A stretch of 18,768 bases of DNA from Dehalococcoidia bacterium. GTDB taxonomy: Bacteria; Chloroflexota; Dehalococcoidia; Dehalococcoidales; Fen-1064. Below the pieces are notes generated by a model. It had not been told where the DNA came from, ran no database searches, and saw only the letters and a program-made list of their open reading frames with translations. Position numbers and translations under genes: made by a program. Shown piece after piece: positions 7,873-15,398 of this stretch. The stretch covers positions 5,101 through 23,868 of the forward strand of contig DUES01000158.1 in assembly GCA_011192055.1 (NCBI GenBank). The letters run 5' to 3'. Each line of letters starts with the position of its first letter. Position 1 is the stretch's first letter.

Positions 7873-9705
7873 ATGAAAAGGAAGGTTTTATGGCTCATAA
7901 TCAGCTGTCTGATGGTAATAGCGCTGGTTCTCTCGTCATGCCAGGCAGCCACAACCGAGGAGAGGGAAGGAACGACAGTAACCGGCAAGGTTACCGAGAA
8001 AGAAGCTGCGCAAGTAGAGGAGGAAGAAGAAGAGGAAGTAGCAGTAGAAGCCGGGAAAGAGATGATGATCAACGTCTGGGGTGAGCAGGTGGAAAAACCC
8101 CAATATGGCGGTGACATTAAAACCTATCTCACTTTCGAGCCGGGTTACGCTGACCCCTATTTCGGATGGCAGGGGAACTACTGCACCAGCGGAGTACTCG
8201 AAACCCTCCTGCTGGGAGACTGGTCAATCGATCCGGCGATTAATGACTTCAGTAACTACTATATTCCTCTGACAGACACGAAAGGGCAGTTGGCGGAGAG
8301 CTGGGAGTTGTCGACGGACGGCACCACCCTTATCTGGCACATCCGCCAGGGCATACACTGGCACGACAAGCCGCCGATGAACGGCCGTGAGTTTAATGCC
8401 TTTGACGTCGAATACCATTTCCAGCGCCAGCTGGGCCTGGGGTATGGCTTCACCGAGAGGAGTCCTTATGATAGCCGTACGGCCAGCCTGCCGGTAGAAT
8501 CGGTAGAGGCAACGGACAAGTGGACCGTGGTGATGAAGGGAACCGGTTTCACCCCCAGTCACATTGAGTTTATGGGGTATGTATCCTGGCACTGCGCCCC
8601 GATAATACCCCGCGAGGTCATCGAACAGTATGGGGACATGAAGGATTGGAGAAACATGGTTGGCACCGGCCCCTGGATGATGAATGATGTGGTTGAGGGC
8701 AGTTCCCGAACGTATGTCAAGAACCCAGACTACTGGTGCACCGACGAGCGCCACCCGGGGATGAAGATACCGTTTGCCGATTCCCTGAAGTTCCTCATCA
8801 TCCCGGATAAGGCAACACGGATGTCTGCAATGCGGACCGGTAAGATTGACTTCTGGGGCACCAACATGCTTGAGGAAGCGGATGCCATTCGGGCATCAAA
8901 TCCTGAACTGGATTTGTTCCTCACCTGGGTCAGTACCAGTGACCATGGTTCCATGAACTGCACCAAACCCCCGTTTGACGACATCAGGGTACGCAAGGCT
9001 ATGACAATGGCAATCAACCTTGACGAACTGGTTGAGCAATATTATAAAGGTTATGCCGACGCAACGCCTTACGGTCTTTTCTTCCTGCCTGTTGTGAAGG
9101 GATTTGGTTACGATTTTGAGGATTGGCCTGAAGATACCCGGGAAGCCTATATCTATAACCCGGAAGGCGCCAAGGCGCTCCTGGCTGAGGCAGGCTATCC
9201 CAACGGTTTCAAGTTCACGCTGGATATTACTTCGGCCTACGACATTGACCGCTGGCAGCTCGTTAAAGCCTACTGGACGGCTATCGGGGTAGACTGTGAA
9301 CTCAATATGCTGGAAAGTACCGCTGTACTGACAAGCAGGGCGATTTCGGGAGTCCATGATATGACCGTTACGGGTTGGAGGTCTACAACTACGTACCCGA
9401 TTGACCGCCTTGGCTGTTTCGTGACGGGTAATGTGGAGAACTATGCCCACTGGAGCGACTCTGAGTACGACGACCTGGTTAAACAGGCCATGAGCTCAAC
9501 TGACTTTGACGAGTTCCAGACGTTGGTAAAGGACGCAAGCATGCTCTACGTCCAGGGCTTCGCACTCCTGAATATGCCGACAACCCAGTCGTTTAACTTC
9601 ACCCAGCCCTGGATAAAAGCCCGGGAGCACAGGACCGCCATGGGTGGGTCTAACTTCTTTGCATATTATGCGCGGTACTGGGTTGACCAGGACCTGAAGA
9701 GGTAA
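7873..9705 (+). CDS. Peptide/nickel-type ABC transporter solute-binding lipoprotein (SBP_bac_5)
   Basis: A 610-residue extracytoplasmic receptor that delivers its ligand to the two permeases upstream. The ATG at 7873 has GGAGG seven bases upstream; an in-frame ATG-less extension to 7831 has no ribosome site. The signal peptide ends in a lipobox LSSC (Cys23). A strongly acidic linker (a run of seven Glu near residue 55) separates the anchor from the folded part, which begins near YGGDIKTYL. Family blocks include LAESWELSTDGTTLIWHIRQ, the FDVEYHFQR region, GTGPWMM, DDIRVRKAMTMAINLDEL and the late AKALLAEAGYPNGFKF. Ligands of this family range from peptides to nickel, sugars and opines; the sequence does not settle it. 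It is the last gene of the cluster, and a 12-base-pair hairpin follows the stop. Confidence 0.92.
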   Translation: MKRKVLWLIISCLMVIALVLSSCQAATTEEREGTTVTGKVTEKEAAQVEEEEEEEVAVEAGKEMMINVWGEQVEKPQYGGDIKTYLTFEPGYADPYFGWQGNYCTSGVLETLLLGDWSIDPAINDFSNYYIPLTDTKGQLAESWELSTDGTTLIWHIRQGIHWHDKPPMNGREFNAFDVEYHFQRQLGLGYGFTERSPYDSRTASLPVESVEATDKWTVVMKGTGFTPSHIEFMGYVSWHCAPIIPREVIEQYGDMKDWRNMVGTGPWMMNDVVEGSSRTYVKNPDYWCTDERHPGMKIPFADSLKFLIIPDKATRMSAMRTGKIDFWGTNMLEEADAIRASNPELDLFLTWVSTSDHGSMNCTKPPFDDIRVRKAMTMAINLDELVEQYYKGYADATPYGLFFLPVVKGFGYDFEDWPEDTREAYIYNPEGAKALLAEAGYPNGFKFTLDITSAYDIDRWQLVKAYWTAIGVDCELNMLESTAVLTSRAISGVHDMTVTGWRSTTTYPIDRLGCFVTGNVENYAHWSDSEYDDLVKQAMSSTDFDEFQTLVKDASMLYVQGFALLNMPTTQSFNFTQPWIKAREHRTAMGGSNFFAYYARYWVDQDLKR

Positions 9706-9752
9706 GTATGTGAGACCGGGTACTTGGTGTACTTCACAAACTGACTATGGAA

Positions 9753-9788
9753 GGGATGGACTGAGGGCGAAAACCATCAGTCCATCCC
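9753..9788 (+). repeat. Perfect 12-bp hairpin after the solute-binding protein gene
   Basis: GGGATGGACTGA (9753-9764) is exactly complementary to TCAGTCCATCCC (9777-9788) with a 12-base loop. There is no T tract after it, so it is not a textbook terminator; it could stabilise the 3' end of the importer mRNA or cause factor-dependent termination. Confidence 0.6.
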
Positions 9789-9893
9789 GAATTACCGGGT
9801 GATTGCGTGTTCCGTCTCACCTGAAATGGCCTGATAAAGACAATCAAACCTTTGGTATCCGGAAAAGGTGGTAATAATAACGAAACCGGCAGT

Positions 9894-9921
9894 TTGAAAA
9901 CCCGGAGTTGTAAGGTATACG
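9894..9921 (+). promoter_or_regulatory. Candidate promoter of the glycyl radical enzyme gene
   Basis: TTGAAA (9894-9899), a 16-base spacer and TATACG (9916-9921). The predicted start of transcription falls at the left arm of the inverted repeat at 9928-9966, a good position for a repressor operator or a 5' mRNA hairpin. Confidence 0.4.
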
Positions 9922-9927
9922 ATTGTT

Positions 9928-9966
9928 CCAATAGCAGTGCGGCATCTTCCATCGTACTGCTATTGG
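9928..9966 (+). promoter_or_regulatory. Inverted repeat in the glycyl radical enzyme leader (possible operator or 5' hairpin)
   Basis: CCAATAGCAGT (9928-9938) and ACTGCTATTGG (9956-9966) are perfect inverted copies separated by 17 bases, and the helix can be extended inward by a few pairs including wobbles. It starts at the predicted transcription start and ends about 10 bases before the AGGAGGT ribosome site. No T tract follows, which argues against a terminator. Confidence 0.5.
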
Positions 9967-9991
9967 GCATCAGCACAAGAGGAGGTACTCA

Positions 9992-12310
9992 ATGGTACAG
10001 GTATCAGAGAGAGAGACCAAAGCACCGGACAAGGTCTTTACAATCAAACCGACTCCACGAGTCCAAAGATTGCGGGAAAACTTTTTCAATATAGAACGTT
10101 CACTCTCAATTGAAAGAGTCCGTATCGAGGCCAGGGTCATGCGGGAGACTGAAGGGGAACCAATGATAACCCGCCGGGCAAAGGTATTCGCCACGGTTTT
10201 ACGGGAAATGCCGGTTGATATCTACCCTGATGAGTTGATTGCAGGTAACACCAGTGTCAGGTCTTGTTGCTCCAATCTTGTCCCAGGGACAATCGACGCA
10301 GTTGAAGACAAGGACCGTCTGCTTGCCCTCGGACTCGGTGCTGGTGATTTAAAAGAACTCGAAGAAGACCTGGCCCCGTACTGGAAGCAACAGGGCAGAG
10401 CAGGCAGAATCGCAGCCTGGCACTACGGCCACAACATACATGACATGCTTAAGGTCGTTAAAAAGGGCTTCCTTGGGATAAAGCAGGAAGCAGAGGACAG
10501 TCTGGCAAGACTTGACCTGACCAACCCTGAGGATTTCAAGAAGACATTCTTCCTTGAGGGTGTGATTATTGTGATGGAGGCGGCTGCCGGATTTGGACAG
10601 AGATATGCCGCCAGGGCGAGAGAGATTGCAGAAAAGGAAAAAGATACGGAGAGGAAGGCGGAGTTATTGAAGCTGGCTGAAGTCTGCGACCGGGTTCCGG
10701 CAAACCCGGCCAGGACCTTCTACGAAGCACTGCAATCGTATCATTTTGCCTGGCTGATGCTGATCCTGGAGAATATCCAGAACCAGTCTTTTGCCCTGGG
10801 GAAGATGGACCAGTACCTGTACCCCTACTACACAAGTGATATCAGGGAAGGGCGGATAACCGAAGGTGAGGCACAGGAACTGCTTGACTGCTATATCCTT
10901 AAATTGAACTACCTGGGCAATAAAGTACAAAATGCCCATGCTTCTCTAGGAGTGGGTGGTATTAAGGCTGATGGCAATGATGCCACCAATGAGTTGTCCT
11001 ATATGTTCATTGAGAGTATTATGCACACCCGGCTGGCAGACCCCTGGTTTGCCGTGCATATTCACAGCAAATCACCAGACGATTTCCTGATTAAAGCCTC
11101 CGAACTCGTTTCACTAGGGTCTGGTTCTTCTCAGTTTATTAACAGTGATGTCGGGATTGCCCAGATGCTTGCCAGGGGAGGCACAGGCGCACGACCGGTC
11201 ACCTTGGAGGATGCCAGGGCTGCTTCCAACGTCGGTTGCCTCGAACTGGTAATACCCGGTAAGGATTCCGGGTACTATGTCAGCGCTGGCACTAACCTCG
11301 CGTTAGCTATGGAACTGGTGATGACGAATGGCATAAGCCGGATTGATGGCAAGAAAACAGGCCTGGAAACAGGTGACCCCAGGCAGTTCAAGTCCTTTGA
11401 AGAAGTACGGGGAGCGTTCTATAAACAGTTGCTCCTGATGAGACAGAATGCTCAAATAAATGGTAATGATTTCGAGCAAAAGATGATTGAATTGTGCCCC
11501 ACAGTGTATCAGTCAGCGCTTATCTCAGACTGCATTGAAAATGGTATATGCCGGGAAGAAGGGGGAGCCCGTTACAACAACCAGCAGACACATGCGACCG
11601 GTGCCGCTGATGCCGGCGATTCTTTAGCCTCCATTAAGAAGCTGGTGTTTGATGATAAAAATATCACCATGGCACAGTTGTGCGATGCCCTGGACCATAA
11701 TTTTGTGGGCCATGAGGATATCTGCAGGATGTGTGAAGAAGTGCCCAAATTCGGTAATGATGATGACTATGCCGATGAACTGGTAGCCTGGGTAACTCAT
11801 GTATGGGCGTCCGAGTTTTCAAAGATAAGGAACCTGCGGGGCGGTTACAGTTCCCCCGGTGGGTCTTCAATGTCTGGCTACCTGGACTATGGTAAGGTTG
11901 TGAGTGCGCTCCCTTCAGGCAGACAGGCCGGGGAGCCGCTGGCGCCGGCTGCCTGCCCCAGTACCGGTAAAGACCGGAACGGTGTTACTGCTGTCTTGAA
12001 ATCCATGGGTAAGCTTGACAATATTGAGGTACTCTCCGGACTGGCACTTACTACGAGAATAGACCCTGCGGTTTTTAAGAATAAGAACGGATTAAAAAGA
12101 ATGGCCGACCTGCTGAGGACATTTGTCGACCAGCAGATATTTCACATCCAGTTTAACGTGGTCTCGTCAGAGACGCTGAAAGACGCCCAGAAAGAACCGG
12201 AGAAATACCGGGACCTGATGGTGAAAGTAGCGGGTTATAATGCCTACTTCACACGGCTCCGGAAAGAGCTTCAGGATGCCATTATTGCCAGGACGGAGCA
12301 TGGATTATAG
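9992..12310 (+). CDS. Glycyl radical enzyme (pyruvate formate-lyase family; lyase/dehydratase/decarboxylase type)
   Basis: A 772-residue oxygen-sensitive cytoplasmic radical enzyme, close to the normal length of the family. ATG after AGGAGGT. The N-terminus has the conserved ERVRIEARVMRETEGEP and RRAKVFATVLREMPVDIYPDELI blocks. The active site carries Cys416 and Glu418 in VGCLE; this Cys-x-Glu arrangement is found in eliminating and decarboxylating members (choline lyase, glycerol dehydratase, hydroxyphenylacetate decarboxylase) and not in pyruvate formate-lyase, which has two adjacent cysteines. PKFGNDDDYAD and SALPSGRQAGEPL are further family blocks. The radical site is Gly748 in VKVAGYNAYF; most members have Arg where this one has Lys745. 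No radical-SAM activating enzyme is in the window, yet one is required. The substrate is not predictable from sequence alone. It lies 286 bases after an importer receptor gene. Confidence 0.92.
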   Translation: MVQVSERETKAPDKVFTIKPTPRVQRLRENFFNIERSLSIERVRIEARVMRETEGEPMITRRAKVFATVLREMPVDIYPDELIAGNTSVRSCCSNLVPGTIDAVEDKDRLLALGLGAGDLKELEEDLAPYWKQQGRAGRIAAWHYGHNIHDMLKVVKKGFLGIKQEAEDSLARLDLTNPEDFKKTFFLEGVIIVMEAAAGFGQRYAARAREIAEKEKDTERKAELLKLAEVCDRVPANPARTFYEALQSYHFAWLMLILENIQNQSFALGKMDQYLYPYYTSDIREGRITEGEAQELLDCYILKLNYLGNKVQNAHASLGVGGIKADGNDATNELSYMFIESIMHTRLADPWFAVHIHSKSPDDFLIKASELVSLGSGSSQFINSDVGIAQMLARGGTGARPVTLEDARAASNVGCLELVIPGKDSGYYVSAGTNLALAMELVMTNGISRIDGKKTGLETGDPRQFKSFEEVRGAFYKQLLLMRQNAQINGNDFEQKMIELCPTVYQSALISDCIENGICREEGGARYNNQQTHATGAADAGDSLASIKKLVFDDKNITMAQLCDALDHNFVGHEDICRMCEEVPKFGNDDDYADELVAWVTHVWASEFSKIRNLRGGYSSPGGSSMSGYLDYGKVVSALPSGRQAGEPLAPAACPSTGKDRNGVTAVLKSMGKLDNIEVLSGLALTTRIDPAVFKNKNGLKRMADLLRTFVDQQIFHIQFNVVSSETLKDAQKEPEKYRDLMVKVAGYNAYFTRLRKELQDAIIARTEHGL

Positions 12311-12948
12311 AGAGTGACGACTGTAGATTATCTGGACGTTTTGTGGCCCTGTGCGGGCTCACTATGGACAGATTGTGATATCCTGCACTTCACCTGAAAT
12401 GTGAGACCTTTCTGACGACCCTTACTGTAAATAGAATGGATTGTAACAATTGCCACGGCATCACAGGGTGATTATCGGCTGGTAACTACACGGCGGTCCC
12501 TTAATAATCCGGGGATGTGGTATTCAATTCGCCCTATTGCGCAATCATCTGGAGTTTGACATTTCCAGTCCCTGGTCATAGACTGTGGGTAATTATCCGG
12601 CACAGGGAAATCTGTAATGAAAACCCTGTCCCAGCAGCAAAGCACCTGCCTCTTGACAGGGCATATGGTCCGGAATTTGTCCCTTCAATGGAGACTATTA
12701 CTGCTGCGGTGAAAAGGATAACCAAGCCCTGGAATGCTCTTAAAAGATGTCAGGGGTAATATCTTTTACAGAGTTTCCGGATAAAAGGCTGGCAGAAGGC
12801 ATAAGTTGAGATTGCTTACACCTGGAGCACAGAATAATGATACCAGGAAAACCGTCGGTGATACATCATATATTGGCGGAGGTGTAGCTATGGACTGAGC
12901 GGGGTCAAAGGTTATATTTGGTAAAAGGGAAAAAGGAGACGTGGTCTT
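12311..12948 (+). other. Largely non-coding region with an E1-beta gene remnant
   Basis: A 638-base gap without an intact gene. It holds the remnant at 12619-12759 and, near its end, a ribosome-site-like GGAGGTG followed by a two-codon reading frame (12890-12898). No clear terminator follows the glycyl radical enzyme gene and no convincing promoter for the E1 pair could be chosen. Confidence 0.5.
12619..12759 (+). pseudogene. C-terminal remnant of a TPP-dependent E1 beta subunit
   Basis: The frame encodes a stretch with AAKHLPL, then GPEFVPS and METITAAVKRITK. Aligned by eye without gaps to the C-terminus of the intact E1 beta subunit at 13937-14938 (AAKNLPI, GPRAVPS, DETIAATVKEMVK), 17 of 32 residues agree. 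The remnant ends in a stop at 12757-12759, about ten residues later than the intact copy. No matching N-terminal or middle part was found upstream in any frame, so this looks like the leftover of a deleted or recombined paralogue. It could alternatively be part of a short expressed protein starting near 12517, but that part shows no family resemblance. Confidence 0.5.
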
Positions 12949-13908
12949 ATGGAGCTTCCAAACAAAGATACTCTGGTGAAACTGTACCGGGACCTGCTTG
13001 CCGCACGGCGGGTAGAGTCTGAACTCTGGACAAGACAGGGTAATCTGGCCGGCAGTGGCGGAGGTGCTCACCGTGGGCCGGGTGAAGAGGTGATTCCGAT
13101 TGCCTTCTGTAATAACCTGACCAAGACCGATTGCTTTATGCCCAATTTCAGGACAGGGGTCTGCATATTTACCAAACCCGGATTTACCTTGAAAGACGTT
13201 GTTGCTATGAGCCTTGGGAAAGCCGTCAGAGGAGAAGTTCCCTACACTCCTGATTATGGCATGCTGGGTGGTGGTGGTACGCTGGGAGAAGCCAGCGTCA
13301 GATATATTGGCGGTGCTGCAGCAGCCGATATGAAGAAGACCGGCGATATAGCTGTCTTTATCCAGGGAGACGGCGCTTCAAACCGCGCGCCCACCCACGA
13401 AGCAATGGCGGTAGCAGGAGCCTGGCAGTTGCCCATCATCTTCGTTATCCAGAACAACCGCTACGGCATGGGAACTGCGGTAGAGAAGTCCTACAACATC
13501 GAAGACCTGTCCTTGAGAGGCGTAGGCTACGGCTTCCCCCACGATAGAGTGGACGGTAACGACATGATAGCCATGTACCTGACAGCCAAGAAACACGTTG
13601 ACAGATGCCGGGCAGGCGGCGGGCCAAGCCTGATTGCGGCCGATACCTGGCGCCTGAGACCGCACTTTGAAGGTGACGCCCAGATGTACCGGCCAAAAGG
13701 CGAAGCTGAAGACTGGTGGAAGAGAGAGCCGCTGGCCCGTTACCAGAAAGAGCTAATGGACCTTGGTGTCCTGACCGAAGCGGATGTCGAACGGCTGGAA
13801 AAAGAAGTAGCTGCCGAGATTCAGGCGGCTCTCGATGAGGTCGACAAGATGCCGGCGATAACTAACGTCTACGAAGAGATGGAAAAAACGGCCATTGACG
13901 GACTATAA
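12949..13908 (+). CDS. TPP-dependent 2-oxoacid/acetoin dehydrogenase E1 component, alpha subunit
   Basis: A 319-residue subunit that binds the thiamine pyrophosphate cofactor and, with the beta subunit downstream, decarboxylates a 2-oxoacid or cleaves acetoin. Seen: the TPP/Mg motif GDG at 140-142 with Asn-Asn at 169-170, exactly the normal spacing; a HRGPGEE block replacing the usual H-x3-GQEA; and, late in the protein, PHFEGD with His239 at the place of the family GHSxxD motif, followed by the normal W-x3-PL end of that block. The family sequence GGSMH is replaced by GGGGTL. ATG with GGAG ten bases upstream, a rather long spacing. The gap to the beta gene is 28 bases with its own AAGGAGG, so the pair is an operon. 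The substrate remains open. Confidence 0.85.
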   Translation: MELPNKDTLVKLYRDLLAARRVESELWTRQGNLAGSGGGAHRGPGEEVIPIAFCNNLTKTDCFMPNFRTGVCIFTKPGFTLKDVVAMSLGKAVRGEVPYTPDYGMLGGGGTLGEASVRYIGGAAAADMKKTGDIAVFIQGDGASNRAPTHEAMAVAGAWQLPIIFVIQNNRYGMGTAVEKSYNIEDLSLRGVGYGFPHDRVDGNDMIAMYLTAKKHVDRCRAGGGPSLIAADTWRLRPHFEGDAQMYRPKGEAEDWWKREPLARYQKELMDLGVLTEADVERLEKEVAAEIQAALDEVDKMPAITNVYEEMEKTAIDGL

Positions 13909-13936
13909 GACTGGCTGTTAAGGAGGATATACAGAA

Positions 13937-14938
13937 ATGGCTGTAATGAACTATGTTGGGGCAATCAACCAGGCCCTTAAGGAAGAGATGCGCCGGGACG
14001 ACCGGGTGGTGATATGGGGAGAAGACCAGATATCAATGAACGGCGTTCACGGTCAGATGCGCGATATCTTTGATGAGTTCGGCGGGGACAGGATCAAGGA
14101 CACCCCCATCTGTGAGCAGGCAATTGCCGGTATGACCATTGGTGCGGCCCAGCGTGGCCTCAGGCCGATCGGTGTCTTCATGAACTGGGGCTTTGGTCTT
14201 TGTGCCTTTGATGGCGTGTTCCTGCAACTGGGCTGCAAAGGTAATCGCTGGCCGGTCGTGATATACGGTACTATCGCCGGACCAAGAGAAGATAATGAGC
14301 ATGGCATGTCACCGGAAGCCCTGCTTATTCATGCACCGTACCTGAAGGTCGTCATGCCGTCGACTCCCTACGACGCCAAGGGACTATTCAAGTCAGCTAT
14401 CCGTGATGACGGAGCGGTAATGTTCCTGGACCATGCCTGGACCTACTACATGGGGCATAAGGATGGTGAAGTCGTTCGTTCTCAGGAGGTTGCTTCGCAG
14501 GATATACCCGATGAGGAGTACCTGATTCCCTTCGGTGAAGCCGATATCAAGCGCGAAGGGACTGATATTACCCTGGTGACCTACTCATTCATGGTGCACC
14601 AGGCCCTGGCGGCAGCCTACAACCTGGCGAAAGAGGGCATCAGTGTCGAGGTCGTTGACCTGCGCACCATTGTTCCCCTGGATGTGGAGGCTATTGTTAA
14701 ATCGGCGAAGAAGACCGGACGCCTGCTCATCGTTCACGAAGCAATGAAACGGGGCGGTGTTGCCGGTGAAATCATGTTCCGGGTAGCCGAGGAAGCTCCT
14801 GAACTGATTACGTCTTTGAAGACCCCGTTCAGGCGGCTGGCAGCCAAGAACCTGCCAATTAACGCAATCGTCGGCCCGAGGGCCGTCCCTTCGGACGAGA
14901 CCATTGCCGCTACGGTCAAGGAGATGGTAAAGGGATAG
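13937..14938 (+). CDS. TPP-dependent 2-oxoacid/acetoin dehydrogenase E1 component, beta subunit
   Basis: A 333-residue subunit of the alpha2-beta2 E1 enzyme, with a pyrimidine-binding domain (about 1-190) and a transketolase C-terminal domain (about 205-330). Seen: the start MNYVGAINQALKEEM and GEDQ; DTPICEQAIAGMTIGAA with Glu60, the residue that activates the TPP aminopyrimidine ring; GLRPIGV; VVMPSTPYDAKGLF; VEVVDLRTIVPLD; and the C-terminal RRLAAKNLP block. The usual QHSQ segment is replaced by EHGMSPE. AAGGAGG lies ten bases before the ATG. No dihydrolipoamide acyltransferase (E2) or dehydrogenase (E3) gene follows; a strong hairpin at 15058-15087 ends the unit. Confidence 0.88.
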   Translation: MAVMNYVGAINQALKEEMRRDDRVVIWGEDQISMNGVHGQMRDIFDEFGGDRIKDTPICEQAIAGMTIGAAQRGLRPIGVFMNWGFGLCAFDGVFLQLGCKGNRWPVVIYGTIAGPREDNEHGMSPEALLIHAPYLKVVMPSTPYDAKGLFKSAIRDDGAVMFLDHAWTYYMGHKDGEVVRSQEVASQDIPDEEYLIPFGEADIKREGTDITLVTYSFMVHQALAAAYNLAKEGISVEVVDLRTIVPLDVEAIVKSAKKTGRLLIVHEAMKRGGVAGEIMFRVAEEAPELITSLKTPFRRLAAKNLPINAIVGPRAVPSDETIAATVKEMVKG

Positions 14939-15057
14939 GGAATCACCAAGTATATACCGGTTTTTATCACTCCTGGGTAGTCGTTGAATGAGGGATTAGC
15001 TGGACATGTAAGGTGAGAGTGTTTGGATACTGCGGTTGCGGAGCAGTAAAATAAGTT

Positions 15058-15092
15058 AGCCCCTATCCTTTAAAAAGGATAGGGGCTATTTC
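15058..15092. terminator. Bidirectional intrinsic terminator, perfect 14-bp stem
   Basis: AGCCCCTATCCTTT (15058-15071) and AAAGGATAGGGGCT (15074-15087) are perfect inverted copies with only two bases between. On the plus strand ATTTC follows; on the minus strand AACTTATTTT follows, so the T tract is better for minus-strand transcription. It can end both the E1 operon and the former gene whose C-terminal fragment lies at 15124. Confidence 0.75.
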
Positions 15093-15123
15093 ATGGACAA
15101 CTTAAGATATAGTCAACCTGGTT

Positions 15124-15369
15124 CTATGTGGAAAAATCGGTATCCACCCGGGTGGTAACCTCGATGAATGCCGGCCGTCCTGCGTTCACCACTCCTTCGC
15201 TTCTCTTAATTGCCTGCGTAATGCGTATCCCGACTCCCGGGCAGCCGTTGTGAAACCTTCCAGCTTCTTCAAGGTTAAAGTCCTCATAATTCGTTCCAGC
15301 AGGCAGGGTTTTGTTCAAGCAGAGTAATTTTGCTACAATTACCTCAGCCTTCTTCAGTTGTGCATACAC
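15124..15369 (-). pseudogene. C-terminal remnant of a TPP-dependent enzyme (acetolactate synthase-like)
   Basis: On the minus strand an 81-codon frame ends in YEDFNLEEAGRF, a GVGIRI segment, then NAGRPAFIEVTTRVDTDFS and a TAG. The order DF-x-x-E-A, G-I-R, then G-R/K-P-A-x-I-E-V followed by a short acidic tail is the C-terminal signature of acetolactate synthase/benzoylformate decarboxylase-type TPP enzymes. The recognisable part covers about 15124-15305; the first 20 codons look unrelated. A whole protein of this family has about 550 residues, so over 85 percent is missing, cut off where the neighbouring plus-strand gene and its promoter begin. The terminator at 15058-15092 sits correctly for this lost gene. 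Confidence 0.5.
15311..15339 (+). promoter_or_regulatory. Promoter of the acyl-CoA dehydrogenase-like gene
   Basis: TTGTTC (15311-15316), a 17-base spacer ending in TGC (extended -10) and TACAAT (15334-15339). The transcript would start near 15346 and give about 53 bases of leader. The promoter lies antisense to the unrecognisable first part of the TPP-enzyme remnant. Confidence 0.55.
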
Positions 15370-15398
15370 CTATAGTCATCGAGAAAAGGAGAGATGAG

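Larger units (their letters stand above)
14939..15398. other. Gap between E1 beta and the acyl-CoA dehydrogenase-like gene
   Basis: A 460-base stretch without an intact gene. It holds a bidirectional terminator hairpin (15058-15092), a minus-strand TPP-enzyme remnant (15124 to about 15305) and the promoter of the next gene (15311-15339). Bases 14939-15057 show no clear feature. Confidence 0.6.
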
